Shown in pieces: positions 7,412-14,822 of a stretch of DNA of 32,827 nucleotides. The notes under the pieces were generated by a model. The model did not search any database. It worked only from the letters and a program-made list of their open reading frames with translations, and was not told where the DNA came from. This DNA comes from an uncultured Pseudomonadota bacterium (GTDB taxonomy: Bacteria; Pseudomonadota; Gammaproteobacteria; Steroidobacterales; Steroidobacteraceae): NCBI GenBank assembly GCA_902826225.1, contig CADEED010000038.1:1-32827 (forward strand), written 5' to 3'. The position numbers and the translations under genes were made by a program. Numbering within the stretch: the first letter of the stretch is position 1; every line of letters begins with the position of its first letter.

Positions 7412-9274
7412 ATGACTGCCAAGCCCCGCATCTCCCGTGAACCCGCCGCTCACGGCGAGTCCCTCAACTCGCCGCGCCAGTTCTTCGGCGTCTTCAAGTA
7501 CAGCAAGCGCGCGCTCGAGCTGCTGTGGACGACCAGCCGGCCGCTGTCGCTACTGCTCGGCTTCTGCACGATTCTCGCCGGGCTGTTGCCGTCCGGCGTC
7601 GCGTACGTCGGCGCGCGCATCGTCGACAGCGTCTACTGGGCCACGCGCGCGCTGGCTAACAACCAGCAGATGGACATCATGCCCACCGTCTGGTGGGTGG
7701 TGGCCGAGGCCGCCATCCTCGTCGTGATCACGGCCGCGCATCGCGGCATCACGTTCTGCCAGGCCCTGCTCAAGGCGAAACTCGCTCACCGCGTGAACGT
7801 CCTGATCCTCGAGAAGGCGCTCACGCTGGATCTCACGCACTTCGAGGATTCCGAGTTCTACGACAAGCTCACGCGCGCCCGGCGCGAGGCCTCCGTCCGG
7901 CCCTTGTCCCTGGTCATGCGCACGTCGGGACTGTTCCAGAACGCGCTGCAGATCTCGAGTTTCGCGGTGTTGTTGGCCGGCTTCTCGCCCTGGGCCGTCA
8001 TCATCCTCATCTTCGGCGGCCTGCCGGCATTCTTCGCCGAGACCAAGTTCTCGGGCGATGCGTTCCGCCTCTTCAAGTGGCGCGCGCCCGAAACGCGCAT
8101 GCAGACGTATCTCGAAACGGCGATCGCTCGCGAAGATCACGTCAAGGAAGTGAAGCTGTTCGACCTCGGCAATCTGTTCCTGGGCCGCTATCGCGCGATT
8201 TACGAAGGTCTGTACGAGAAGGATCGCAACCTCACGATGCGCCGCGAAGGGTACGGGCTGCTGTTCACCTTGGTCAGCATCGCCGCGCTCTATGCCGCGT
8301 ACGCGTGGTGCGCGATCGAGGCGGCGCGTGGCCTCATCTCCATCGGCAACATGACGATGTACATCATGCTGTTCCGCCAGGGTCAGGCGGCCGTCACGGC
8401 GAGCCTCGGCAACATCGGCGGCATGTACGAGGACAATCTCTACCTTTCCACGCTGTACGAGTACCTCGAGGTGGAGGTCGAGCAGTCGAAGGGCACCGCG
8501 GTCAGCGGGCCCGATGCCGAGGCCGGTTTGCAATTCGAAGACGTCGAGTTCCGCTACCCCGGTTCTTCACAGGTGGCCGTCACCGGCGTCAACCTGCAGA
8601 TCAAGCGCGGGCAGAGTCTCGCGCTCGTCGGCGAGAACGGCTCCGGCAAGACCACGCTCATCAAACTGCTGACGCGGCTCTACAAGCCGACACACGGCCG
8701 CATACTGCTCGACGGCCGCGATCTCGACGAGTGGGACGAAACGGTACTGCGCCGGCGCATCGGCGTGATCTTCCAGGACTTCGTGCGCTACCAGCTGCGC
8801 GTCGGCGAGAACATCGGCGCAGGCGACGTGCGCGCCTTCGAGGACCGCGAGCGCTGGGTCGAGGCGGCGCGTCAGGGAAAGGCGGAACCCTTCATCGACG
8901 ACATGCCGAACAAATACGATACGCAGCTCGGCAAGTGGTTCCAGGAAGGCCGCGAGCTGTCGGGCGGGCAGTGGCAGAAGATCGCGCTGTCACGCGCCTT
9001 CATGCGCAACGACGCCGACATCCTCGTGCTCGACGAACCCACGGCGGCGATGGACGCGGCCGCCGAGGCCGAGGTGTTCGAACATTTCCGTTCGCTCATG
9101 GGCAGGCGCATCGCCATCGTGATTTCGCACCGGTTTTCCACGGTGCGGATGGCCGACCAGATCATCGTGCTGGAGCAGGGCCACATCATCGAGCGCGGCG
9201 GCCACGATTCGCTGATGAAGGAAGACGGGGTATACGCAAAGCTGTTCACGTTGCAGGCGCGCGGATACAGGTAG
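7412..9274 (+). CDS. ABC exporter, fused membrane and ATPase domains
   Basis: A 620-residue half-transporter starting at ATG 7412. The transmembrane domain covers ~40-345 with about six helices (SLLLGFCTILAGLLPSG, VVAEAAILVVITA, and VIILIFGGLPAFF among them). The ATPase domain follows: Walker A GENGSGKTT (407-415), Q-loop VIFQDF, signature LSGGQ (516-520), Walker B DILVLDEPT (~535-543) and H-loop VISHRFST. The intracellular-loop sequence THFEDSEFYDKLTRAR is typical of peptide or lipid exporters in this family. It should work as a homodimer in the inner membrane. No adjacent peptide, modification enzyme or membrane-fusion protein hints at the cargo. The preceding gene on the same strand encodes a DUF1287 protein. 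Confidence 0.88.
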   Translation: MTAKPRISREPAAHGESLNSPRQFFGVFKYSKRALELLWTTSRPLSLLLGFCTILAGLLPSGVAYVGARIVDSVYWATRALANNQQMDIMPTVWWVVAEAAILVVITAAHRGITFCQALLKAKLAHRVNVLILEKALTLDLTHFEDSEFYDKLTRARREASVRPLSLVMRTSGLFQNALQISSFAVLLAGFSPWAVIILIFGGLPAFFAETKFSGDAFRLFKWRAPETRMQTYLETAIAREDHVKEVKLFDLGNLFLGRYRAIYEGLYEKDRNLTMRREGYGLLFTLVSIAALYAAYAWCAIEAARGLISIGNMTMYIMLFRQGQAAVTASLGNIGGMYEDNLYLSTLYEYLEVEVEQSKGTAVSGPDAEAGLQFEDVEFRYPGSSQVAVTGVNLQIKRGQSLALVGENGSGKTTLIKLLTRLYKPTHGRILLDGRDLDEWDETVLRRRIGVIFQDFVRYQLRVGENIGAGDVRAFEDRERWVEAARQGKAEPFIDDMPNKYDTQLGKWFQEGRELSGGQWQKIALSRAFMRNDADILVLDEPTAAMDAAAEAEVFEHFRSLMGRRIAIVISHRFSTVRMADQIIVLEQGHIIERGGHDSLMKEDGVYAKLFTLQARGYR

Positions 9275-9277
9275 GGC

Positions 9278-9306
9278 AAAAAAAACGGCGCCATTGCTGG
9301 CGCCGT
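9278..9306 (-). terminator. Rho-independent terminator of the RRM protein gene
   Basis: On the minus strand ACGGCGCC (9306-9299) pairs with GGCGCCGT (9292-9285) around AGCAAT, followed by an eight-base T tract (9285-9278). The perfect stem and T run make it a strong terminator for the gene at 9354-9647. It lies 3 bases past the stop of the convergent ABC exporter gene and may also slow transcripts coming the other way. Confidence 0.88.
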
Positions 9307-9353
9307 CGAATGTCTTTCAGCCGAGCCCGAAGGCCGGCTTACACGGTCATCGA

Positions 9354-9647
9354 TTAGAAGCGGCGACCGCCGCCACCACCACCGAAATTACCGCGCGGGG
9401 CGCCACGATCGCGCTCCTGTGCTTCATTGACCTTCAGCGGGCGACCGCCGAAGTCTTTGCCATCGAGCGCCTGCATGGCGCGGGTGGCATCGGCATTCGG
9501 CATTTCGACGAAGCCGAAGCCACGCGGGCGACCGGTCTCGCGATCGTTCACGAGCGACACTTTGTCGACCGTGCCGTGGGCTGCGAAAAGGGTGCGCACC
9601 TGATCTTCGGTGGCGGAGAAAGGAAGATTTCCAACGTAAAGTTTCAT
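9354..9647 (-). CDS. Single-RRM, glycine-rich RNA-binding protein
   Basis: A 97-residue protein starting at ATG 9647. A TTG three codons earlier is also in frame. It has one RNA-recognition motif with RNP2 KLYVGNLPF at the N-terminus and RNP1 RGFGFVEM near 47-54, then a short basic, Gly-rich tail ending GGGGGGRRF. Such bacterial RRM proteins resemble cyanobacterial Rbp and proteobacterial cold-response RNA-binding proteins. They probably bind single-stranded RNA in the cytoplasm, often under temperature control. There is no obvious Shine-Dalgarno sequence just ahead of the ATG. A 5' untranslated region with a U-rich stretch may control translation. Confidence 0.87.
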   Translation of the reverse strand: MKLYVGNLPFSATEDQVRTLFAAHGTVDKVSLVNDRETGRPRGFGFVEMPNADATRAMQALDGKDFGGRPLKVNEAQERDRGAPRGNFGGGGGGRRF

Positions 9648-9898
9648 CAGGAACAACTCACAAAAAAAGATACGGGTGACAGGCTCAAGCCCCTGCCGGG
9701 CTAGGTTCGCGAATTACTTTGGGGATTCGACCCCGCGAATGCGGTGTCGCTTCTACGAAGAATCAGCAAGCCGGCGGCGACGGTACAGGAATCGCGGTTG
9801 TCGCGCGACATTTTCCTGATGGATGGCCCGGGACACCCCGGTCCGCACCCCCACGGGGCGCGGATCGGAGGCCTGATTGGCGGGTTTCGTGGGTCAGG
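9648..9898. other. Structured leader region between the RRM and CHRD genes
   Basis: This 251-base gap is probably the promoter and 5' leader of the RRM gene (minus strand), with the 3' end of the CHRD gene transcript entering from the right. It holds a T run (9661-9667 on the minus strand), short inverted repeats (GGGG-TCGAAT-CCCC near 9720-9735), repeated ATTCGCG, and a perfect 12-bp palindrome TGTCGCGCGACA at 9799-9810. No open frame with protein character was seen. The palindrome could be an operator. Confidence 0.4.
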
Positions 9899-10447
9899 TC
9901 AATGCAGCTGGCCGCGGATCTCGCCGCCCGGCGCCACCGTCGAGTGGATGTTCGCGTAGGCCAGCCCGTCGTTGAGCGCATCGGCGACCTCGGCGAAGGC
10001 CGCCACCGGGATGCCCTGGCCTGTTGGCCCGACCACGCTCTCCGGCGTGACCGTGCCGGTGATCGTGCCTCCCGGCGTCGGGCAGGCCTGCGTGCCCGCC
10101 GGCGTCGGGGGGCTCGCAAGGTTGCTGCACAGCCAGAAGCTGATCCCGCCGTTCACGTTCCGCTGCGCGATATGCACGTGCGCCTGCTGGACCGAGCCCT
10201 CGAGGCCGTCGTATCGCAACGTGTAGTGGATCGTGTGGGCGACCGTATCGACCACCGCCATGAAGTATCCGGACGCGCCCGTCGACACGATCGGCACTTC
10301 CTGCTTCCCGGCCAGCTCCGCGCGGACCAGGAACTTGGTGCGGTCACGACCGCGTTCCCGATCCCCGCCGTCGCCGGCCATCAAACTACTGACGAACATC
10401 GCCGCGGCGATGCCCACCGTCATCCAGCTCTTCAGTCTCCTGGTCAT
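9899..10447 (-). CDS. Secreted CHRD-domain protein
   Basis: A 182-residue protein starting at ATG 10447, preceded on its strand by GGAGGGG. The signal peptide spans about residues 1-24 (TVGIAAAMFVSSLMAG). The mature part is a single CHRD domain: LAGKQEVPIVSTGASGYF, then TIHYTLRYDGLEGSVQQAHVH, and the C-terminal YANIHSTVAPGGEIRGQL. CHRD domains were first described in the animal protein chordin and are common in bacterial secreted proteins, with unclear function. Two cysteines (CSN and QACP) could form a disulfide. It faces the MAPEG gene across a 94-base divergent promoter region and is probably transcribed alone. Confidence 0.88.
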   Translation of the reverse strand: MTRRLKSWMTVGIAAAMFVSSLMAGDGGDRERGRDRTKFLVRAELAGKQEVPIVSTGASGYFMAVVDTVAHTIHYTLRYDGLEGSVQQAHVHIAQRNVNGGISFWLCSNLASPPTPAGTQACPTPGGTITGTVTPESVVGPTGQGIPVAAFAEVADALNDGLAYANIHSTVAPGGEIRGQLH

Positions 10448-10491
10448 CGCGTTCCCCTCCGAGCAAAGTGGTACCGATTGCGATGGGTGCT

Positions 10492-10502
10492 CCTATCATA
10501 GG
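10492..10502. promoter_or_regulatory. Palindrome CCTATCATAGG in the divergent CHRD/MAPEG promoter region
   Basis: A perfect 11-bp palindrome lies midway between the two divergent starts. It contains TATCAT on the plus strand (10494-10499) and TATGAT on the minus strand (10500-10495), so it could hold overlapping -10 elements for both genes, or an operator. No convincing -35 was found for either direction. Confidence 0.4.
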
Positions 10503-10541
10503 CCGATTGCGTGACCGACACGCCAACTCGGGGAGCCCACG

Positions 10542-10973
10542 ATGACTGCCTATAGCCTCATTTACCCGATGGCCGCCATGGTGCTGCTCACCGCCATCGT
10601 CCTCGTCATGATGTTCCGCGCCCGCGTTGCCGCGGTGCGATCGGGGCTGATCGAAATCGACTACTTCCGCCTGCACCAGGGCGCCCGTGAACCGCAGCAG
10701 TCGTTGGTCTACGCGCGCCATTTCATCAATCTCTTCGAAGCGCCCGTTCTGTTCTACGTCGGCTGTCTCGCGGGCATGGTCGCCGGCGTCGCGACGCCGG
10801 TCCTCGCCGTCCTCGCCTGGGTGTACGTCGTGATCCGCGGGCTGCATGCCTTCATCCACCTCGGCTCGAACCGGCTGCGGCATCGCCGCAATGCCTATGC
10901 CCTCGGCTGGCTCACGCTGCTCGTGATGTGGGGCTACCTCGTCATCGCGGTCGCCTCGCGCAGCGCGGCCTGA
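10542..10973 (+). CDS. MAPEG-family membrane protein
   Basis: A 143-residue protein starting at ATG 10542 with GGGGAG upstream. It has four hydrophobic helices (about 4-25, 63-85, 87-105 and 120-140). The MAPEG pattern is clear: YARHFINLFEAPVLFY on helix 2, and VYVVIRGLHAFIHLGSNRLRHRR around helices 3-4. The family includes glutathione-dependent detoxification and eicosanoid enzymes in animals. Bacterial members of this short type are inner-membrane proteins mostly without assigned reactions. The stop is followed 30 bases later by an orphan GlyGly-CTERM tail in another frame. Confidence 0.85.
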   Translation: MTAYSLIYPMAAMVLLTAIVLVMMFRARVAAVRSGLIEIDYFRLHQGAREPQQSLVYARHFINLFEAPVLFYVGCLAGMVAGVATPVLAVLAWVYVVIRGLHAFIHLGSNRLRHRRNAYALGWLTLLVMWGYLVIAVASRSAA

Positions 10974-11134
10974 GCCCGCGACGCGGACTCATCTTGCCGG
11001 CTCGCGGCGGTGGTGGCGGCGGCCGGGCGGACTGGCTCGTCCTGGCGCTGCTGGGACTGCTCACGCTCCTGCGGACGCCCGCTTTCAACAGGCGCTTATG
11101 TCGCAAGCGGACGAGTTGCGGCTTGCGTCACTGA
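10974..11134 (+). pseudogene. Second orphan GlyGly-CTERM-like tail
   Basis: In the frame ending at TGA 11132-11134, codons 11003-11070 read R-GGGGGG-R-ADWLVLALLGLLTLLR and then a basic end (FNRRLCRKR). This is a Gly run, a single hydrophobic helix and arginines, as in GlyGly-CTERM signals. The frame is open back into the MAPEG gene (ATG 10928), but that upstream part is an out-of-frame shadow. No secreted protein precedes it, so it is either a relic left by deletion or a chance hydrophobic frame. The Gly run is GC-rich and could arise by chance, so confidence is limited. Confidence 0.35.
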
Positions 11135-11262
11135 TTCCAGAATGCGGCGGTTGCGTCGACATCCCCGGGGCGGGGCGACTCGGTAATCTGGTCCCGACGC
11201 GCGACACTTCCACCAAGAAACGCGCGCATGACTGCATCGCCCGGATGGCGAAGGGACACTGA
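11098..11262 (+). other. Possible 54-codon upstream ORF ending right at the metalloprotease start
   Basis: ATG 11098 opens 54 codons ending at TGA 11260-11262, immediately before and in frame with the TTG start of the protease. The peptide (start MSQADELRLASLIPECGG) has no recognisable family and no clear ribosome-binding site. It could be a leader peptide coupled to protease translation, or chance. Apart from this and the sorting-tail remnant, the 289-base gap holds nothing recognisable. Confidence 0.25.
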
Positions 11263-14200
11263 TTGCGTTCGAGTGGAATCCGGATTCCGCTGTGGGTGGC
11301 GCTCATCTGCGCGACGGCGAGCGCGTCGGCCCAGCAGCTTCAGTACGCCGAGCCGGTTTCGCTCTCGCTGACGGGGCGGTCCGCACACTTCGAGGCCTAC
11401 GGACGGCGCTTCGATCTCTCGGTCTCCGATAACCGTCGCGCACTCGAAAAACTACCCCCGCAGCGCAAGGCCGAGCTCGGCGCCTACCGCCTGCTGCGCG
11501 GCTCCGTCGACGGCGCGCCGGGCTCCTGGGTGCGGCTCACGCAGACTCCGGCCGGCGTCGAGGGCGCGATCTGGGACGGCAGCGACCTCTACGCAGTGAC
11601 GCGCTACGAGCGGATCGAGCGGCAGCTCACCACGGCGCTCGACGCCGCGCCCGGGCAGACCGTCGTCTACCGGCTATCCGATCTGCGCGGCGCACTGCCG
11701 CGCGACTTCTGCGGACTCGACGAGAAGTCGCCGGCCGGCCCCGCGCAGAAGTCGGGCCTCGACCAATACCAGGCGCTCCTGTCCGAGATCTCCGGCGTCA
11801 CGACGCCCGGCATCGACCGCCAGCTCGAGATCTCGCTCATTGGCGACGTATCGTTCCAGGACGCGGAGCCCGGCGATCCGATCGGCGCGTTGCTCGCGCG
11901 ATTCAACATCGTCGAAGGCATCTACGGCGCGCAGCTCGGCGTGCTCGTCATGGCGACGGACGTGCGCCTCATGCCGACCGGAAACGACCCGTTCCAGAGC
12001 ACTTCGAGCGCCACGCTGCTCGAGCAACTCAGCGCCTATCGCAGATCGACGCCTGCCGTCCGCGCGCGCGGGCTCGCGCATCTCGTCACCGGCAAGGACC
12101 TCGACGGCACCACGGCCGGTATCGCGTACGTGGGCGGCATCTGTGACGCGCAGTACGGCGTCAGCCTGAGCCAGCAGTCCTTCGGAACGACGATCTCGGC
12201 GCTGATCATGGCGCACGAGCTGGGGCACAACTTCGGCGCGTCCCACGACGGCGCCGCGAACACCGCGTGTGCGTCCGTGCCCGCGGGCTACATCATGGCG
12301 CCGTCCGTCAGCGGCAATGCGACGTTTTCCCAATGCAGTCTCGGGACGATGCGCCCGGTCATCGAGAGCGCGTCCTGCGTCACGCAGGCCGACTTCGCCG
12401 ACGTCACGTTCGCGCCCGGGGACGCGATCGCGGCCGAGGGCGGCGTCGCCATCGATCTGCCGTTCACGGTGCGTTCGGTGGGGACTCGCGCGGCCGAGAA
12501 CGTGACGGCCACGGTCACGCTGCCGTCCGTCGCCGGTCTCGCGCTGGAGAGCGCGACGGCATCGCAGGGCAGCTGCATGCTCGATGGGCTCGTGGCGCGC
12601 TGCGAGTTCGATCGCATCGAGGCCGGCCAGCAGGTGCGGGTCACGCTCTCCGCGCGAGCGTCCTCTGCGGGCAATTTCACCGTGCAGGCGCGCACCGATG
12701 CCGACAACGATTCCGTCAGCTCCAACGACGGTGCGGTACTCGCCGTATCCGTGCGTTCGGGGATCGACGCGGCACTGCAGCTCAGCGCGAGCGCAGCGCA
12801 GGTCGCCGTCAACTCGACGCTGGAGCTGTTCGCCGACGTTCGCAGCCAGCGCGCGCAGGCGTTGCGCAACGCGGTGCTGACCGTCACGTTGAACCAGCCG
12901 GTGCTGTCGGCCACGATGCCGGGCGCGGCGTGCACCACGAGCCCGTTCGCGGTGACGTGCACCCTCGCGGAGGTGCCCGCGGGCGCAGTCCGCCGGCTGA
13001 GCATCCAGACGCGGGCGAGCACGCCGGGATCGCTGTTCGCCGGCGGCAATGTGTCCGTGTCCGGTGACGGCGATTTCTCCAACAACACCGCGAACGCCAC
13101 CGTGTGGGTGCAGGCGGAGCGCGACATCGAGATCACCGCGGGCCCCGGCAGCGTCGAGCTCGGCGTCGGATCCCTACATGAGATTCCCTACACCGTGCGT
13201 GCGATCGGACCGCAGCCTGCCGGAGACGTCACGCTGTTCGTTTCGGTGCCGGCCGCGATCGTGGTGGATTCGCTGGCGGGAGCCGGGGCGGCCTGTTCGC
13301 CGCTCGACGCGGTGAGCTGGACGTGCGCGCTCGGCGGCATGGCGCCGGGCAGCAGCCGCGTCGTGCGTCTGCGCGTGCGCGGTACGCGTCCGGTGACGAC
13401 GGATATCGTGGCGCGCGCGGACGCCGCCGACGACGGCTTCCTCGGCAACAACGTGGCGTCGGTGCAGTTGCGCATCGATCACCGCATCGATCTCGCCGTC
13501 CCGATCGCCTCGGGCGGCAATGGCATCGAAGACGTCGTGATGGAAGGCCAGGTACTCGTGCGTTCGGAAGGCGGCCAACCCGCAAACGACGCGACGCTCG
13601 AGATCACGCTCAATGCCGCCGGGGCATTGCGCTCGGCGGCCGTTCACAACGGCGATGCGTGCGCGCTCCTGAGCGCGACGCAGGCGCGTTGCGCGTTGCC
13701 CACGATGGCGCGCAATGCCCAGGTGTACGTCGACTACACCGCTGAATTCGCCGAGCCCGGCGCGTACAACGTCACTTTCCGCGCGGTCGCGCCGAACGAC
13801 ACCGCGCCCGCCAACGACGTGCTGGAGCGCGTCGTGCTGGTGCGGCCGTTCAACGACGTGGCGGTCGCCGGCAACCTCGAGCTCGCCGATTTCGTCGTCG
13901 GGCAGTCGCGGGAAAAGACGTTCACGGTTCGCGCCGACCGCAGGGCCCTCGCGCAGGCGCGGTTCCGCGCGCCGCACTATCTGCCGGCCATCGCCGTGGC
14001 CTCGATCCGCGCGGATGGCGCCGATTGCCACCTCGAGGACGAGGGCGGAGTCTGCGACTTCGCGGATATGCCCCCGTACGCGAGCCTGCCCGTCGTGGTG
14101 ACGTATCGCGCCGTCGAGGGCTCGTACCGGCTGAGTGTCGCGGCGTCGGTCTCCACCGCCGGCGATGTCGTCGTCGGCAACGACCAGGTGCGCGGCGTCG

Positions 14201-14751
14201 CCGACGTCCAGGCCATCACCGACATCGAGCTGCGCGCCGGCGCATCGGTGACCGGGGTGGCGGGCGACACGCTCGATTTCCCGACGATCACCCTGGTGAA
14301 CGGCGAACAACGCGCGTTCGGCGCGCGCCTCGAAATCGTGCTGCCCGCGCAGCTGACGCTGGTCAGCCTTTCCGCCGGCAGCGCGCTCTGCAGCGGCACG
14401 CAGACCCTGCGGTGCGACTTCGCCGACCTCGAACCCGACTCGCTGACGACCGTGTCTCTCACCGTGCGCGCGAGCGCCACGGGCACCTTCGCCACGTCGC
14501 TGCGCGCCCACGCCACCAACGACGGCAACCCCGCCAACGACACCCGCGACATCACCGTCGCGGTCGGCGACACCCCCGCAGTCGCGACCCGTACCGCCGA
14601 TTCCCCCGGCGGTGGCGGCTCGTTCGAGTGGCTAGGCCTGCTCTACCTCGCCGCAATGACCTGGGTGCGCATGTTGAGGCGCGTAGCGAACGACGAGCGA
14701 ACGCCAGGGAAGAAACGTCCCCATTTCTTCTCTGAAGCGCAGTCTCTCTGA
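11263..14751 (+). CDS. Large secreted zinc metalloprotease with six repeat domains and GlyGly-CTERM tail
   Basis: A 1162-residue protein. TTG 11263 is the first codon after an in-frame stop, and AAGGGA lies upstream. The signal peptide is about 1-23 (VALICATASASA). A pro-region precedes a reprolysin/M12-type catalytic domain with HELGHNFGASHDG: H318, E319, H322 and H328 match HExxHxxGxxH, with a following Met-turn candidate (GYIMAP). From ~379 to ~1103 there are six tandem ~120-residue beta-sandwich repeats (DUF11/CARDB-like), each holding a C-x7-9-C pair likely to form a disulfide. The end has GGGG (1116-1119), a hydrophobic helix and MLRR, a GlyGly-CTERM signal for rhombosortase processing after type II secretion. 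The last ~17 residues are encoded by a dispersed repeat. Confidence 0.85.
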   Translation: MRSSGIRIPLWVALICATASASAQQLQYAEPVSLSLTGRSAHFEAYGRRFDLSVSDNRRALEKLPPQRKAELGAYRLLRGSVDGAPGSWVRLTQTPAGVEGAIWDGSDLYAVTRYERIERQLTTALDAAPGQTVVYRLSDLRGALPRDFCGLDEKSPAGPAQKSGLDQYQALLSEISGVTTPGIDRQLEISLIGDVSFQDAEPGDPIGALLARFNIVEGIYGAQLGVLVMATDVRLMPTGNDPFQSTSSATLLEQLSAYRRSTPAVRARGLAHLVTGKDLDGTTAGIAYVGGICDAQYGVSLSQQSFGTTISALIMAHELGHNFGASHDGAANTACASVPAGYIMAPSVSGNATFSQCSLGTMRPVIESASCVTQADFADVTFAPGDAIAAEGGVAIDLPFTVRSVGTRAAENVTATVTLPSVAGLALESATASQGSCMLDGLVARCEFDRIEAGQQVRVTLSARASSAGNFTVQARTDADNDSVSSNDGAVLAVSVRSGIDAALQLSASAAQVAVNSTLELFADVRSQRAQALRNAVLTVTLNQPVLSATMPGAACTTSPFAVTCTLAEVPAGAVRRLSIQTRASTPGSLFAGGNVSVSGDGDFSNNTANATVWVQAERDIEITAGPGSVELGVGSLHEIPYTVRAIGPQPAGDVTLFVSVPAAIVVDSLAGAGAACSPLDAVSWTCALGGMAPGSSRVVRLRVRGTRPVTTDIVARADAADDGFLGNNVASVQLRIDHRIDLAVPIASGGNGIEDVVMEGQVLVRSEGGQPANDATLEITLNAAGALRSAAVHNGDACALLSATQARCALPTMARNAQVYVDYTAEFAEPGAYNVTFRAVAPNDTAPANDVLERVVLVRPFNDVAVAGNLELADFVVGQSREKTFTVRADRRALAQARFRAPHYLPAIAVASIRADGADCHLEDEGGVCDFADMPPYASLPVVVTYRAVEGSYRLSVAASVSTAGDVVVGNDQVRGVADVQAITDIELRAGASVTGVAGDTLDFPTITLVNGEQRAFGARLEIVLPAQLTLVSLSAGSALCSGTQTLRCDFADLEPDSLTTVSLTVRASATGTFATSLRAHATNDGNPANDTRDITVAVGDTPAVATRTADSPGGGGSFEWLGLLYLAAMTWVRMLRRVANDERTPGKKRPHFFSEAQSL
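11275..11288. repeat. Perfect 14-bp palindrome GGAATCCGGATTCC inside the protease signal-peptide codons
   Basis: The palindrome sits 12 bases into the reading frame and encodes GIRIP on both strands. It may form a small hairpin over the start region that masks the weak TTG start, or it may be a recurrent genomic palindrome. Only one full copy is in this window. Confidence 0.45.
14711..14733 (+). repeat. Dispersed repeat copy (GAAACGTCCCCATT type) inside the protease 3' end
   Basis: AGAAACGTCCCCATT followed by TCTTCTCT matches the copy at 24334-24356 over its first 15 bases and loosely thereafter. It encodes the KKRPHFFS part of the protease tail and lies just before a convergent gene junction. 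Confidence 0.6.
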
Positions 14752-14773
14752 GGGTCGCGAAAGGATTCGGGCC

Positions 14774-14800
14774 GGACTCGGCGTGCTCGCTGCCGAGTCC
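14774..14800. terminator. Hairpin between convergent genes
   Basis: GGACTCGGC (14774-14782) pairs perfectly with GCCGAGTCC (14792-14800) around a nine-base loop. It lies between the protease stop and the stop of the convergent propeller gene. It has no T tract on either side, so it may block transcripts weakly in both directions or protect 3' ends. Confidence 0.45.
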
Positions 14801-14822
14801 GATCCCAATTCCGATTCCAATC

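Noticed and set aside
9718..9740. T-arm-like sequence GGGGTCGAATCCCC on the minus strand, suggestive of a tRNA or tmRNA
   Set aside because: The loop is six rather than seven bases, and no acceptor, D or anticodon arms can be folded around it. More likely part of the structured leader of the RRM gene.
11085..11388. Minus-strand frames containing SGIRIPL next to the protease start
   Set aside because: They arise from the palindrome GGAATCCGGATTCC, which encodes the same residues on both strands.
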